DNA of 64,000 bases from Sphingobacteriaceae bacterium (lineage in GTDB: Bacteria > Bacteroidota > Bacteroidia > Sphingobacteriales > Sphingobacteriaceae): positions 46,230 through 110,229 of the forward strand of contig JAQSWM010000010.1 of the NCBI GenBank assembly GCA_029266635.1. Reading direction: 5' to 3'. Made by a program: the position numbers and the translations under genes. Below the pieces are notes generated by a model. It was given only the letters and a program-made list of their open reading frames with translations. It was not told where the DNA came from and ran no database searches. Below, piece after piece: positions 21,237-31,009 of the stretch. The first letter of the stretch is position 1, and every line of letters starts with the position of its first letter.

Positions 21237-21932
21237 TTATATCAGTTCCATTCCAAATAATACGGAAATATGTCCTTTAAGGATTTTTTTAACTTCACCC
21301 ATATCTAATTTCCGCCCCAACTCCCGCTCCATTGATGTCACGCCTTTATCCTCTATGCCGCAGGGGACAATGTTTTTGAAATAATCTAACCGAGCATTCA
21401 CATTTAGTGCGAAACCATGCATGGTAACCCAGCGGCTGCAGCGTACGCCCAGAGCGCAAATCTTCCGGGCGTTTGCATTTTCTGCATCCAGCCAAACTCC
21501 GGTAAGGCCCGGTGAGCGCCCCGCCTGGACGCCGAAGTCAGCGAGCGTGAGGATAACAGCTTCTTCGAGCGTACGAAGGTAGAGGTGGATATCGGTGAAA
21601 AAGTTGTCGAGATCGAGGATAGGATAGCCGACGAGTTGCCCGGGACCGTGATACGTGATGTCGCCGCCGCGATTGATCTTGTAATAGGAGGCGTCTTTTT
21701 CTTCAAGCCCGTGTTCGTCAAGCAAAAGGTTTTCAGGCTTGCCGCTCTTGCCGAGCGTGTAAACGTGCGGGTGCTCAACAAAGACGAGGTAATTCGGTGT
21801 CGGAAGCGGATCAGCGCTGCTGCGGTTGGCAATTTTCAGATCAACAGTTTTTTGGAACAAGGCTTCCTGCTTATCCCAGGCTTCCTGGTAATCCAGCATA
21901 CCCCAATCCTGAAAAATCACTTCTTTATTCAT
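21237..21932 (-). CDS. lipB: Octanoyl-[ACP]:protein N-octanoyltransferase
   Basis: LipB moves octanoate from acyl carrier protein to lipoyl domains, the first step of lipoate synthesis. The 231-residue protein shows HPHVYTLGKSG, the signature RGGDITYHGPGQLVGYPILDL, a catalytic Lys in ARKICALGVR, and the nucleophilic Cys in NIVPCGI. A TTG lies one codon upstream, but ATG 21932 is a better start. It begins 3 bases after the phosphopantetheinyl transferase gene ends. Both enzymes act around acyl carrier protein, which may explain the pairing. Confidence 0.96.
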   Translation of the reverse strand: MNKEVIFQDWGMLDYQEAWDKQEALFQKTVDLKIANRSSADPLPTPNYLVFVEHPHVYTLGKSGKPENLLLDEHGLEEKDASYYKINRGGDITYHGPGQLVGYPILDLDNFFTDIHLYLRTLEEAVILTLADFGVQAGRSPGLTGVWLDAENANARKICALGVRCSRWVTMHGFALNVNARLDYFKNIVPCGIEDKGVTSMERELGRKLDMGEVKKILKGHISVLFGMELI

Positions 21933-21935
21933 CAA

Positions 21936-22580
21936 TCAAATCGCTCCTGCCACAGTTCCGATCATGTAATTTTCGAACTTTTCAAAAAACACCTGAAACT
22001 GCTCCTCTGTGTCTTCGATGTTTAACGCCGCTTCAAACTGCCCGTTCTGCGAAAATTCAAAAGGCTTAAGCTCAATGTTATCAAGAAAAGAAATGTTCTT
22101 CTTGCCGTGCAGTTTGTAAATGGCTTCTTTGGCGCACCAGCAGACGTACAGGTGCTCAATCGCGTTTTTCTGATCAATAAAATCAAGTTCCGCTTTGCTC
22201 ATGAACTTTTTTGCAACCCGCTCAATTTTGTTCTTGATCAGCTCGATATCGATCCCCACGGGCTTGTCTTCACTTATCATCACAGCGGCATAATCGTACG
22301 AGTGGCTAAGGGAAATCTGATGGGGGAAGTTGGCGAGATACGGCTTACCATGTTCGTCAACCAGGCAATCAATATATTCATCGGTATTGAGCATGCTGCG
22401 CAGCAATGCCCTTGTGCTCAGCCAGTGCAGGTTTCGCTTACCGTTATTCAGCGTACTTAAAAACTCTGTCTCATGGTCTTTAAGCTGCAGCTGATTGTAG
22501 AGCTCTTCAGCAGACTCCTCAATCTTCCAAATGGCAAACGAGGTTTTTGCATCTACTTGCTTGTAATGTGCCAGAGCCAT
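21936..22580 (-). CDS. 4'-phosphopantetheinyl transferase superfamily protein
   Basis: These enzymes attach the phosphopantetheine arm of CoA to carrier proteins. The 214-residue protein is of the Sfp/AcpT type, with the motifs GIDIELI (metal-binding Asp/Glu) at about residue 108 and YVCWCAKEAIYKLHG (the W-x-x-K-E-A-x-x-K motif) at about 150. The N-terminal half has the usual pseudo-dimer motif including ISLSHSYDYAAVMI. No polyketide or peptide synthetase is in the window, so a housekeeping carrier protein is the likely substrate. It is probably transcribed with lipB. Confidence 0.9.
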   Translation of the reverse strand: MALAHYKQVDAKTSFAIWKIEESAEELYNQLQLKDHETEFLSTLNNGKRNLHWLSTRALLRSMLNTDEYIDCLVDEHGKPYLANFPHQISLSHSYDYAAVMISEDKPVGIDIELIKNKIERVAKKFMSKAELDFIDQKNAIEHLYVCWCAKEAIYKLHGKKNISFLDNIELKPFEFSQNGQFEAALNIEDTEEQFQVFFEKFENYMIGTVAGAI

Positions 22581-22745
22581 CCTATTCTATCCCTTTATTA
22601 ATCCTGAAAATCTGCAAAGCTGCCCTGATTAATTGTTATATTTCGACAGTAAAATTATCTCAAATAAGTTATACTTTAGCCACAAGCGTATATTATTTGG
22701 ATTGCCAGATATCGCTTGCAAAAACACCTAATCTGCACAAAAATC

Positions 22746-23282
22746 ATGATTCTTTCAGACAAGCTGATCCTCGAAGAGATTGAGAAAGGTACCATTATCA
22801 TTGAGCCCTTTAAAAGGGACTGTCTCGGCACAAATTCGTACGATGTTCATTTGGGCAAATACCTGGCCACCTACAGAAACAGGGTACTTGATGCCAAATC
22901 GCACAACGAAATAGATCATTTTGAAATCCCAAAGGATGGATTTGTGCTTCAGCCGAACACGCTCTACCTCGGAGTTACTGTAGAATATACCGAAACCCAC
23001 GCTCACGTTCCTTTTCTGGAAGGAAAATCAAGCACGGGGCGATTAGGCATCGACATTCACGCCACCGCCGGCAAAGGCGATGTGGGCTTCTGCAATACCT
23101 GGACTCTGGAGATTTCCTGTGCTCAACCCGTGAAGATCTACGCCGGGATGCCTATCGGGCAGCTGATTTACTTTAAAGTGGATGGCGAAATTGAAACCAT
23201 GTACAACACCAAGGGGAACGCCAAATACAACAACAAAACCACACGGCCCGTAGAAAGCATGATGTGGAAAAACAGTTTTTAA
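22746..23282 (+). CDS. dcd: dCTP deaminase
   Basis: Dcd deaminates dCTP to dUTP, feeding dTMP synthesis. The 178-residue protein shows the trimeric dUTPase-like fold motifs: DCLGTNSYDVHLG, FLEGKSSTGRLGIDIHATAG, the catalytic Glu in TWTLEIS, and MPIGQLIYF. A TTG 30 bases upstream is possible, but ATG 22746 matches the family start MILSDK. It stands alone between divergent neighbours. Confidence 0.93.
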   Translation: MILSDKLILEEIEKGTIIIEPFKRDCLGTNSYDVHLGKYLATYRNRVLDAKSHNEIDHFEIPKDGFVLQPNTLYLGVTVEYTETHAHVPFLEGKSSTGRLGIDIHATAGKGDVGFCNTWTLEISCAQPVKIYAGMPIGQLIYFKVDGEIETMYNTKGNAKYNNKTTRPVESMMWKNSF

Positions 23283-23326
23283 GTTATTTGCCGTTACATC
23301 ATATAAGGCGATATAATTCTCTCTTA

Positions 23327-26032
23327 ATGAAAAACAAGTACCTGTTTGTAGCCATCATTGCTCTGTCATCTGTGCTGGCGTTTGGCTTTACAGACGATGA
23401 CCCTTTAAAAACTCTGCTTGCAAGGCTGGATAAGTTTCGCACAGAATATCCTCAGGAAAAAGTTCATCTGCATTTCGACAAGCCTTATTACACAATCGGC
23501 GATACTATTTGGTTTAAAGCATACGTGGTAAATGCTGAGGAAAATCAACTTTCCGCTATGAGCAAAATCTTGTATGTGGATCTTATCAACGAGCGGGATT
23601 CGGTCAAGAAATCTTTGCGTTTGCCTATAACTACAGGGCTTAGCTGGGGAGATTTCACGCTCACAGACAGCCTTAAAGAAGGGAACTATCGCATACGTGC
23701 CTACACCAACTGGATGCGAAATTTTGGTGAGGAATTCTATTTCGACAAAACATTCAGTGTTGGGAATGCGCTAACAAGTACAATCTTAACCAACGTAAAC
23801 TATACTTTCACACAGGTAGGCAGCAATCAAAAAGTTGACGCGGTGATCAACTACACGGAGGTTGATGGCAAGCCTATGGCGAACAAGGACGTAAGTTATG
23901 AGGTGCAGCTTGACTTCAGGAACATCGCTAAGGGCAAAGGGGTAACGGATGCTGATGGCAATCTCAAAATATCGTTTACCAACAACCAGCCCTTCATCCT
24001 TAAATCGGGAAAGATTAACACAAGCATGAAAATTGCCGACAAGCAATATGTCTACAAAAGCTTGCCTGTAAAATCTACCTCCAACTCTGTTGATGTTCAG
24101 TTTTTTCCCGAAAGCGGGATTTTGGTTGACAGCGTGCGATCAAAAATTGGCTTCAAAGCAGTGAATTCAAGCGGACTGGGCGAACAAATAAAGGGCTACC
24201 TGGTCGATAAGGATAACACCAAAATAGCAGAAATAAAATCGGAGCATGCTGGAATGGGCAGTTTCTCGTTCACTCCCGTTGGCGGTCAGCCTTATACGGC
24301 TGTCATCAATTTCGCCGATGGCTCCGAAAAACGCATCCTTTTGCCAGCTTCAGTACCCGAAGGCTATGTATTATCGGTTTCAAACGTCGACACCGCGAAT
24401 TTATATGTGAAAATTCTCTCCAGCCGCCGACTGGCAAGTGGCAAGGACATCACCCTAATTGCTCAACAAAACGGAGTGGTGAAATACGTGTCAAAAGCCA
24501 GGTTTGACAACCCGGTGATGAGCGCACTGATTCCGAAAAACAGGTTCAGTACCGGCATTTTGCAACTCACGTTATTTGAGTCCTACAATCAGCCTGTGGC
24601 AGAACGCCTCACTTTCATCGACCATAACGATCTGCTAAACATCAAAATAGCAACAGATAAAACGTCTTATGGAAAACGTGAAAAAGTCAGGATGGATGCG
24701 GAAGTGACAAACGCCTTGAACAAGCCGGTTACCGGGAGCTTTTCTGTCGCAGTTACGAATATGAGTAAAGTGCCGGTCGATGAAGCTTCTGAAATCACCA
24801 TCCTTTCTAACCTGCTGCTAACGTCCGACATCAAAGGCTACGTGGAAAACCCCAATTATTATTTCCTTGAGCCAACCGCTCAGCGTGCAAAAGAACTCGA
24901 CAACCTGATGCTTACTCAGGGCTGGCGCCGCCTGGAGTGGAAGAACGTTCAGTCAGAAACCTTACCTGCTCTCGTTTTCAAGCCGGAGCAAAGTATAAGC
25001 ATCAGCGGAAAAGTTGTAACGCCGTCGGGGAATCCGGTGCCTGGCGGAAAGGTGACTCTTTTTGCAACCAAAGGATCAGGACTGATAATTGACACCATCA
25101 CTGATTCTGAAGGGCGGTTTAGATTTGATAACCTTGCTTTCGTCGACACCACTAAATTCCTGGTGCAGGCACGGAATGCAAAAGACAAAAAGAACGTCGA
25201 AATTGAGCTCGACCGCGTACCCGGGCAAATAGTTACCAAAAACAAGAACTCGCCCGATGTGCAAATCAACATCAACAGCACACTGGCTCCCTACCTTGCG
25301 GCAAGGCGCAACGATTTTGACCAGATGCGCAAAGCCGGCCTTTTCGGACAAACCATTGTGTTATCGGAAGTGAAAATAACCGAGAAAAAAGCTGCCGTGC
25401 AAAACTCAAGTAACCTGAATGGAGCCGGCAATGCCGATGCTGTTATTAAGGCCGAAGATCTGCAAACCTGTGTCGACTTGAGCCAGTGCTTGCAGGGAAG
25501 AGTGGCTGGCCTTATTGTATCAGGCGGGGTGGCCTACCTGACGCGTTCCCGCAGCCTTTCTGGTCCAATTCCGATGCAAATAATTTTAGACGGGATGAAT
25601 GTTGGCTCCGACATGCTGAGCAGCATCAACCCGCAGGATGTGGAAACCATTGAGGTTCTAAAAAGTGGAGCTTACACTGCGATTTATGGTATGCAGGGTG
25701 GCGGAGGTGTTTTGGTGATCACCACTAAGAGTGGTAAAGCAAATACGTCGTACGCAAAATATGCGCCCGGCGTTATCACGTATTCGCCACAAGGCTATTA
25801 TTTATCAAGGCAGTTCTATTCACCAAATTATGATAACCCTAAGGAGAATACGCTAAGGCCCGACCTGCGGACGACGGTTTACTGGAATCCAAACTTTGTT
25901 TCCAGCAAAGAAGGAAAGATCAGCTTCAACTTTTTTACAGCCGACAGTCCCGGCACCTATCGTGCAGTAATCGAAGGTTTAGACGTAAACGGCACACTTG
26001 GGCGAAAAGCAATCACCTTTATCGTAAAATAA
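23327..26032 (+). CDS. Macroglobulin-like/TonB plug-domain surface protein without barrel
   Basis: The 901-residue protein has a signal peptide (KYLFVAIIALSSVLAFGF) and then an alpha-2-macroglobulin MG2-like domain around EKVHLHFDKPYYTIGDTIWFK. Several beta-sandwich segments follow. A carboxypeptidase-regulatory domain is at about 580-640 (ISGKVVTPSGNPVPGGKVTLF) and a TonB-receptor plug-like domain at about 700-810 (LQGRVAGLIVSGGV to GGGVLVITTKSG). The 22-strand barrel of a true receptor is absent, so it cannot be a transporter alone. Such proteins are common in Bacteroidota and their role is unsettled. The longer frame from 23264 overlaps dcd; ATG 23327 gives a proper signal peptide. Confidence 0.85.
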   Translation: MKNKYLFVAIIALSSVLAFGFTDDDPLKTLLARLDKFRTEYPQEKVHLHFDKPYYTIGDTIWFKAYVVNAEENQLSAMSKILYVDLINERDSVKKSLRLPITTGLSWGDFTLTDSLKEGNYRIRAYTNWMRNFGEEFYFDKTFSVGNALTSTILTNVNYTFTQVGSNQKVDAVINYTEVDGKPMANKDVSYEVQLDFRNIAKGKGVTDADGNLKISFTNNQPFILKSGKINTSMKIADKQYVYKSLPVKSTSNSVDVQFFPESGILVDSVRSKIGFKAVNSSGLGEQIKGYLVDKDNTKIAEIKSEHAGMGSFSFTPVGGQPYTAVINFADGSEKRILLPASVPEGYVLSVSNVDTANLYVKILSSRRLASGKDITLIAQQNGVVKYVSKARFDNPVMSALIPKNRFSTGILQLTLFESYNQPVAERLTFIDHNDLLNIKIATDKTSYGKREKVRMDAEVTNALNKPVTGSFSVAVTNMSKVPVDEASEITILSNLLLTSDIKGYVENPNYYFLEPTAQRAKELDNLMLTQGWRRLEWKNVQSETLPALVFKPEQSISISGKVVTPSGNPVPGGKVTLFATKGSGLIIDTITDSEGRFRFDNLAFVDTTKFLVQARNAKDKKNVEIELDRVPGQIVTKNKNSPDVQININSTLAPYLAARRNDFDQMRKAGLFGQTIVLSEVKITEKKAAVQNSSNLNGAGNADAVIKAEDLQTCVDLSQCLQGRVAGLIVSGGVAYLTRSRSLSGPIPMQIILDGMNVGSDMLSSINPQDVETIEVLKSGAYTAIYGMQGGGGVLVITTKSGKANTSYAKYAPGVITYSPQGYYLSRQFYSPNYDNPKENTLRPDLRTTVYWNPNFVSSKEGKISFNFFTADSPGTYRAVIEGLDVNGTLGRKAITFIVK

Positions 26033-26034
26033 TC

Positions 26035-26802
26035 GTGGAAACCATACAAGTTAGCATACAGGACAGAGTAGCTGTTATTACGCTGAACCGCGGAAGGGCA
26101 AATGCCATCAACTCGCTCATGGTAGATGAGTTGCAGCAGATGTTTCAGAACATTGAGAGCGATAGCCAGGTTTCGGGCGTTATCCTCACGGGAAAAGAAG
26201 GCTTTTTCTCCGCCGGACTCGACCTCATTGAATTGTACGATTACGATGAAGCTCAGATCAAAGATTTTTGGCAGCGATTCATAAAGCTCACCGAAAGCCT
26301 CGCCTCATTCAAAAAACCATTTATCTCGGCAATTAACGGACATAGCCCTGCCGGCGGTTGTGTGTTGGCAATTTGCAGTGACTATCGTGTAATGGCTGAT
26401 GGAAAATACATCATCGGATTAAATGAAGTGCCGGTTGGGCTAATTGTGCCCGAGAATATCTTTCATCTCTATTCCTTTTGGATTGGCGATGCAAAAGCTT
26501 CCAGATATTTGCTTGAGGGCAAGCTCATGAACCCGCAGGAGGCTCTTGAAGCTGGTCTGGTTGATGAAGTAGTTAATCCGAATACCATCCGCACGGCAGC
26601 CGAGCGACAGATGAAAAAATACATTCAGCTTAACGCCGAAACATGGCAGAAGAGCAAGATGAATATTCGAAAAAGCCTCTTAACTAAAGTTGGATCGGAT
26701 CAGACAGAAACAATAAACGCGATGCTGGAGCAATGGTGGTCGCCCCAAACCAGGTCTATCCTGAAAACCATCATCCAGAATTTAAAGCCAGCAAATACTT
26801 AA
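26035..26802 (+). CDS. Enoyl-CoA hydratase/isomerase family, delta3-delta2 isomerase-like
   Basis: This 255-residue crotonase-fold enzyme carries the CoA-binding pattern GKEGFFSAGLDLIELY and oxyanion-hole motif NGHSPAGGCVLAICSDYR. The segment YIIGLNEVPVGLIVP places a Glu where enoyl-CoA delta isomerases (ECI) have their single catalytic Glu, and the Glu pair of hydratases is not evident. I infer isomerase activity on 3-enoyl-CoA. It starts at GTG 2 bases after the preceding gene and is followed by a dienoyl-CoA reductase-like gene, the partner enzyme for unsaturated fatty-acid breakdown. Confidence 0.85.
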   Translation: METIQVSIQDRVAVITLNRGRANAINSLMVDELQQMFQNIESDSQVSGVILTGKEGFFSAGLDLIELYDYDEAQIKDFWQRFIKLTESLASFKKPFISAINGHSPAGGCVLAICSDYRVMADGKYIIGLNEVPVGLIVPENIFHLYSFWIGDAKASRYLLEGKLMNPQEALEAGLVDEVVNPNTIRTAAERQMKKYIQLNAETWQKSKMNIRKSLLTKVGSDQTETINAMLEQWWSPQTRSILKTIIQNLKPANT

Positions 26803-26820
26803 TTCCCGCGAGGGTATGAC

Positions 26821-27717
26821 ATGGATAAAACTACTCAGCCGTACTCTAGCGCAGGCATGCTCCGCGACGATGCTCTTGCCGAAAAAACCATCATTGTAAC
26901 AGGCGGCGGCACAGGTTTAGGCCGTGCCATGAGCACTTATTTTCTGAAGCTCGGCGCTAACGTTGTTATCACCAGCCGCAAGCTGGATGTGCTTCAAAAA
27001 ACTGCATCAGAAATGGAGCAGGAAACCGGTGGAAAGGTTTTGGCAGTAGCCTGCGATGTGCGGAATTACGATGAAGTAGAAGCAGTATTAGCAAAAACGC
27101 TGGAGAAGTTTGGTTCCGTGGAAGGCTTGCTAAACAATGCTGCCGGCAACTTCATCTCCCCTACAGAGCGCCTGTCTGCAAATGCTTTTGGGACTATTAT
27201 TGATATTGTCCTCAAGGGTTCAGCCAATTGCACACTTGCCTTAGGAAAACATTGGATCGCCCAAAAACAGCCCGGCACTATCCTCAATATCATCACGACT
27301 TATGCGTTCACGGGATCGGGGTACGTGGTTCCATCGGCTTGTGCCAAAGGCGGCGTGTTGGCCATGACCCGCTCGCTGGCTGCGGAGTGGGGCAAATACG
27401 GCATCCGCACAAATGCCATCGCTCCCGGCCCATTCCCAACCAAGGGAGCATGGGAACGTCTGCTGCCCGGCGATCTTGCTGAGAAGTTTGATTTCAAAAA
27501 TCGTGTGCCTCTTAAGCGTGTTGGCGAGCATCAGGAGCTGGCGAACCTTGCCGCATTCCTGATGTCCGATTTCTCCGGCTACATTAACGGCGAAGCAATC
27601 ACTATTGATGGCGGCGAGTGGATGCAGGGAGCCGGGCAGTTCAACGGACTTGAAGCTATTCCCGCGGAGATGTGGGATATGCTGGAGCAGCTTACGAGAG
27701 GCACAAAGGGTAGCTAA
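26821..27717 (+). CDS. SDR family 2,4-dienoyl-CoA reductase-like oxidoreductase
   Basis: This 298-residue short-chain dehydrogenase has the cofactor motif TGGGTGLGRAM and the NNAAGNF motif. The usual Y-x-x-x-K is replaced by SACAKGGV, with Lys but no Tyr at the standard place; mitochondrial-type 2,4-dienoyl-CoA reductases also lack the Tyr there. C-terminal IAPGPFPTKGAW and ITIDGGEWM complete the fold. It should reduce 2,4-dienoyl-CoA with NADPH in the beta-oxidation of unsaturated fatty acids. It lies 18 bases after the isomerase gene and 2 before the helicase gene. Confidence 0.88.
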   Translation: MDKTTQPYSSAGMLRDDALAEKTIIVTGGGTGLGRAMSTYFLKLGANVVITSRKLDVLQKTASEMEQETGGKVLAVACDVRNYDEVEAVLAKTLEKFGSVEGLLNNAAGNFISPTERLSANAFGTIIDIVLKGSANCTLALGKHWIAQKQPGTILNIITTYAFTGSGYVVPSACAKGGVLAMTRSLAAEWGKYGIRTNAIAPGPFPTKGAWERLLPGDLAEKFDFKNRVPLKRVGEHQELANLAAFLMSDFSGYINGEAITIDGGEWMQGAGQFNGLEAIPAEMWDMLEQLTRGTKGS

Positions 27718-27719
27718 GA

Positions 27720-30700
27720 ATGGCGGAGAATAAGGCTCTCAAGATTTTACAAGCTTCGGCCGGCTCGGGCAAAACCTTTAGCTTGGCAGCCCACTATCTC
27801 ACGCTGCTTTTTGCGTCAGAAACTAAATACCGGGAGATTCTTGCCGTAACCTTCACGAACAAGGCAACCGCCGAGATGAAGGTCCGGATTTTGCAGGTGC
27901 TGAAAGGCCTGGCACTCGGCACCGAGAATTCAAACGTGTTCAGAGATATCGTGTTAGCGGCTCATCCGCACCTCGACAAAGACAGCATCTGCACACAGGC
28001 GCACCGCATTTACCGGCGCATCCTCCATGATTACAGTCGTTTTGCAGTGAACACAATTGACGGATTTGTGCAAAAGGTAATCCGCAGTTTTTCTTTTGAG
28101 CTGGGGCTCGATGCCGGCTATAAGCTGGAGATGAACACCGCGAAGGTGAAGCGGGAACTGGCAGCAAAACTGAATCAGCAACTGGATAGAAAGCCGGAAC
28201 TGCTGCAATGGATCATCAACCTGGCACTTGAACGCATCCGCGATAACAAAAGCTGGAACTATCATGAAACGCTGCTCGGGCTTTCGGAAGAGATTTTCAA
28301 AGAACGTTATCAGCCTTTTGAAAATGCATTAAAATCGCTCGACCAAACCAGCCTGTTTAAAGACCTGCAACAGGCAACCAAAGAAATTATCAGCTTTTTC
28401 GAAGACTCCATCTCAAAACAGGCGAAAGCGGCTTCCGATATATTTCGTGATTCGGGAGTTTTGCTCGACGAATTAAAGGGGAAATCGAGATCACCGCTGG
28501 GCAATCTGGTTAAGATTGCAGATGGTGATTATGCGAAAGTTGTCGGTTTGCACAAGTTGGTTGATGCTCCAGACGAATGGCAAAAAGGGAACTTGACTAC
28601 GAATGTTTCCCAACTGTACGAACAGCTAAACGACGTTTTAGACAAACTCTTCAAGTTTTACGTGGCTAACCTGCCACAGTATCAAATGGCAAAAGCGATT
28701 GATGCAAACCTGTATTACCTGCGCCTGATGCAGGAAATGGCTTCGCTGCTTGGCGAATACAGGGAAGAAAATTCAACCTTGCTTATCAGCGATGCGCAAA
28801 ACCTGTTGCGTGGAATCACCGGCGAGCAAGAGGGAAATCCTTCTTTTATCTGGGAGAAAATGGGCAGCCGCTACAGGCACTTTCTTTTTGACGAATTTCA
28901 GGACACCTCGTCTTTTCAATGGCTGAATTTTCTGCCGCTTCTCAAGAATGCTATCGCGGAAGCTAACGGAAAGCTGATCGATCATCTCATAGTTGGCGAT
29001 GTAAAGCAGTCCATTTACCGTTGGCGCAATGGCGACTGGCGCATCCTTCACAGCCACGCAAAAAAACATATTGGGGCAGAACTGGTGCATGACGATAACC
29101 TTCTGGAGAATTACCGCAGCACAACCAACATCATAGATTTCAATAATTTTCTGTTCAGGCATTCGCCGGGCTTTTTGCAGCAGCATATCAACAACAAAGT
29201 GCTTGAAGAGGGCGGCCAAGAACTGTTTTCCGAATGGTGGCAGGCGGAAGGCTACGACCAGATAATCAGCAATGCATACGCACAAAGCGGGCAGGAAAAA
29301 GCCCCATCAACGCTCAAAGGCGGCACGGTTCAGGTGAGTTTTCTTCCGGTAACGGATAACCGCACACGGGCATCCGAGAGCAGGGAAGAAGCGTTGGAAC
29401 GGATGGCGAGCACGCTTCACGAGTGGATTTGCTCGGGCAGGTACACGGCCGGCCAGGTTTGTGTGCTCGTCCGTAGCAACCGCGAAGCCAGAGAAGTTAT
29501 TGAGTATCTGTTACAGCATCAGCAGGAATGCAGCCGTGCACAGGCGGGCTACAAGCCATACGAAGTGCTCTCAGGCGAAGCTCTGCTCATCGCGAATAAC
29601 TCTGCGGTGCGCCTGCTCATCAATACCCTGCAGGCAATGGTAGGCAAGCACGACGAAGTTGGCATCTACAAAGCTGCCTCCGTTCAACTGTACAATCAGC
29701 AGCACAACAAGGCGGTCGCTCCGGGGCTTTGGCTCAAACTGAACACTGCCGACGTGCAAAACCTATCCGCTTACCTGCCTGAATCGCTCTGCCAAAACTG
29801 GCTCGTGTGGCAGCAACTCCCGCTTCCGCAGCTGATCGAACAAATTATCGCTGCATACCAGCTGGATAAAATCAGCCTGCACATCCCCTATCTGCTTGCC
29901 TTCCGGGATCTCGTGAGCAGTTTTTCAAAGCTGGGCGAGCGTGGGATTTCAACCTTTCTGCACTGGTGGCAGGAAGAGGGAGAAGGCAAGGCGCTGCCGT
30001 CATCCGAGCAGAGCAATGCCGTTCAGGTGATTACGATTCACAAATCCAAAGGGCTTGCATTTGATGTGGTGATGATGCCTTTCTGCAGCTGGAACCTTGA
30101 CGGAATGGCAAACAGCATTTTTTGGGTGGAGACTGCCGGCACACCGTATTCCATGCTGAACAGCGTTCCGGTTCATTATAAAAAGAGCCTTGGACAGTCG
30201 GCATTTGCGAAGGCATATTTTGAGGAGCTTTTGTTCAACTACATGGATGCGCTGAATATGCTGTATGTGGCGGTTACGCGTACCCGAAAACATTTGTACA
30301 TCACTGCACCCGCTTCGGCAAAAGATGAGCAGTTTAGCCTTGCGGGAGATATGATTTTGAAATCGTTGGCGATGTATGCATCAGAAATAGGCGCAGAATT
30401 TACGGATGGCGGGCTGCTGATCGATGAACCTGTAGAAGCCAAAAGCAAATCCGCGGCAGCTATAGATGATCGGTTTACTGAGAAAAACTGGTCGTTCGGG
30501 TCCTATCCAATCTCCAACCGGCTGAACGATGCATTAACAGATCATAAAGTTTTTGAGCAGCTTGATCTGTTGAGCGGGAACTCTCAGCAAAAAAGAGGCG
30601 TGATTTTGCACGAGTTGCTGGCACGTGCGGCGGGCATTGCGGAACTTCCGGATGTGCTCAGGCAAATGCAGGAAGAGGGCTGGTTCCGCAAAGCCGATGA

Positions 30701-31007
30701 GACGGAGATCATGGAACTTGCACAAAGCGTGTTCCTGCAGCCCGAGCTAAAGGCTATTCTCGACAAGCCTTACCAACGATTTAACGAACAAACCATCATC
30801 AGCAGCAAAGGCGAGAGCTACCGACCGGACAAAGTGTTGGTTGGTGACGATCAGGTGCTGATCATCGATTTCAAGTTTACCGGCGAGCCCAAGCCACAGC
30901 ATTACAAACAGGTGGAGGAATACAGGGACTTGCTGACTGAGATGGGCTATCAGAATATCAGTGCGTATTTGTATTATGGATATTTAAAGGAGCTGAAGGC
31001 GGTGTAG
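27720..31007 (+). CDS. UvrD-family helicase with PD-(D/E)XK nuclease domain (AddA-like)
   Basis: This 1095-residue protein is built like AddA of the AddAB double-strand break repair complex. It has Walker A QASAGSGKTFSLAA at about 11-24, AVTFTNKATAEMK, motif II FLFDEFQDTSSFQW, motif III GDVKQSIYRWRNGD, and helicase motifs V and VI (ITIHKSKGLAFDVV, LYVAVTRTRKHLYI). A C-terminal RecB-type nuclease domain shows RPDKVLVGDDQVLIIDFKF with the D and D-x-K residues. No AddB partner is encoded within the window. It starts 2 bases after the reductase gene, an unusual neighbour for a repair enzyme. Confidence 0.92.
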   Translation: MAENKALKILQASAGSGKTFSLAAHYLTLLFASETKYREILAVTFTNKATAEMKVRILQVLKGLALGTENSNVFRDIVLAAHPHLDKDSICTQAHRIYRRILHDYSRFAVNTIDGFVQKVIRSFSFELGLDAGYKLEMNTAKVKRELAAKLNQQLDRKPELLQWIINLALERIRDNKSWNYHETLLGLSEEIFKERYQPFENALKSLDQTSLFKDLQQATKEIISFFEDSISKQAKAASDIFRDSGVLLDELKGKSRSPLGNLVKIADGDYAKVVGLHKLVDAPDEWQKGNLTTNVSQLYEQLNDVLDKLFKFYVANLPQYQMAKAIDANLYYLRLMQEMASLLGEYREENSTLLISDAQNLLRGITGEQEGNPSFIWEKMGSRYRHFLFDEFQDTSSFQWLNFLPLLKNAIAEANGKLIDHLIVGDVKQSIYRWRNGDWRILHSHAKKHIGAELVHDDNLLENYRSTTNIIDFNNFLFRHSPGFLQQHINNKVLEEGGQELFSEWWQAEGYDQIISNAYAQSGQEKAPSTLKGGTVQVSFLPVTDNRTRASESREEALERMASTLHEWICSGRYTAGQVCVLVRSNREAREVIEYLLQHQQECSRAQAGYKPYEVLSGEALLIANNSAVRLLINTLQAMVGKHDEVGIYKAASVQLYNQQHNKAVAPGLWLKLNTADVQNLSAYLPESLCQNWLVWQQLPLPQLIEQIIAAYQLDKISLHIPYLLAFRDLVSSFSKLGERGISTFLHWWQEEGEGKALPSSEQSNAVQVITIHKSKGLAFDVVMMPFCSWNLDGMANSIFWVETAGTPYSMLNSVPVHYKKSLGQSAFAKAYFEELLFNYMDALNMLYVAVTRTRKHLYITAPASAKDEQFSLAGDMILKSLAMYASEIGAEFTDGGLLIDEPVEAKSKSAAAIDDRFTEKNWSFGSYPISNRLNDALTDHKVFEQLDLLSGNSQQKRGVILHELLARAAGIAELPDVLRQMQEEGWFRKADETEIMELAQSVFLQPELKAILDKPYQRFNEQTIISSKGESYRPDKVLVGDDQVLIIDFKFTGEPKPQHYKQVEEYRDLLTEMGYQNISAYLYYGYLKELKAV

Positions 31008-31009
31008 TT

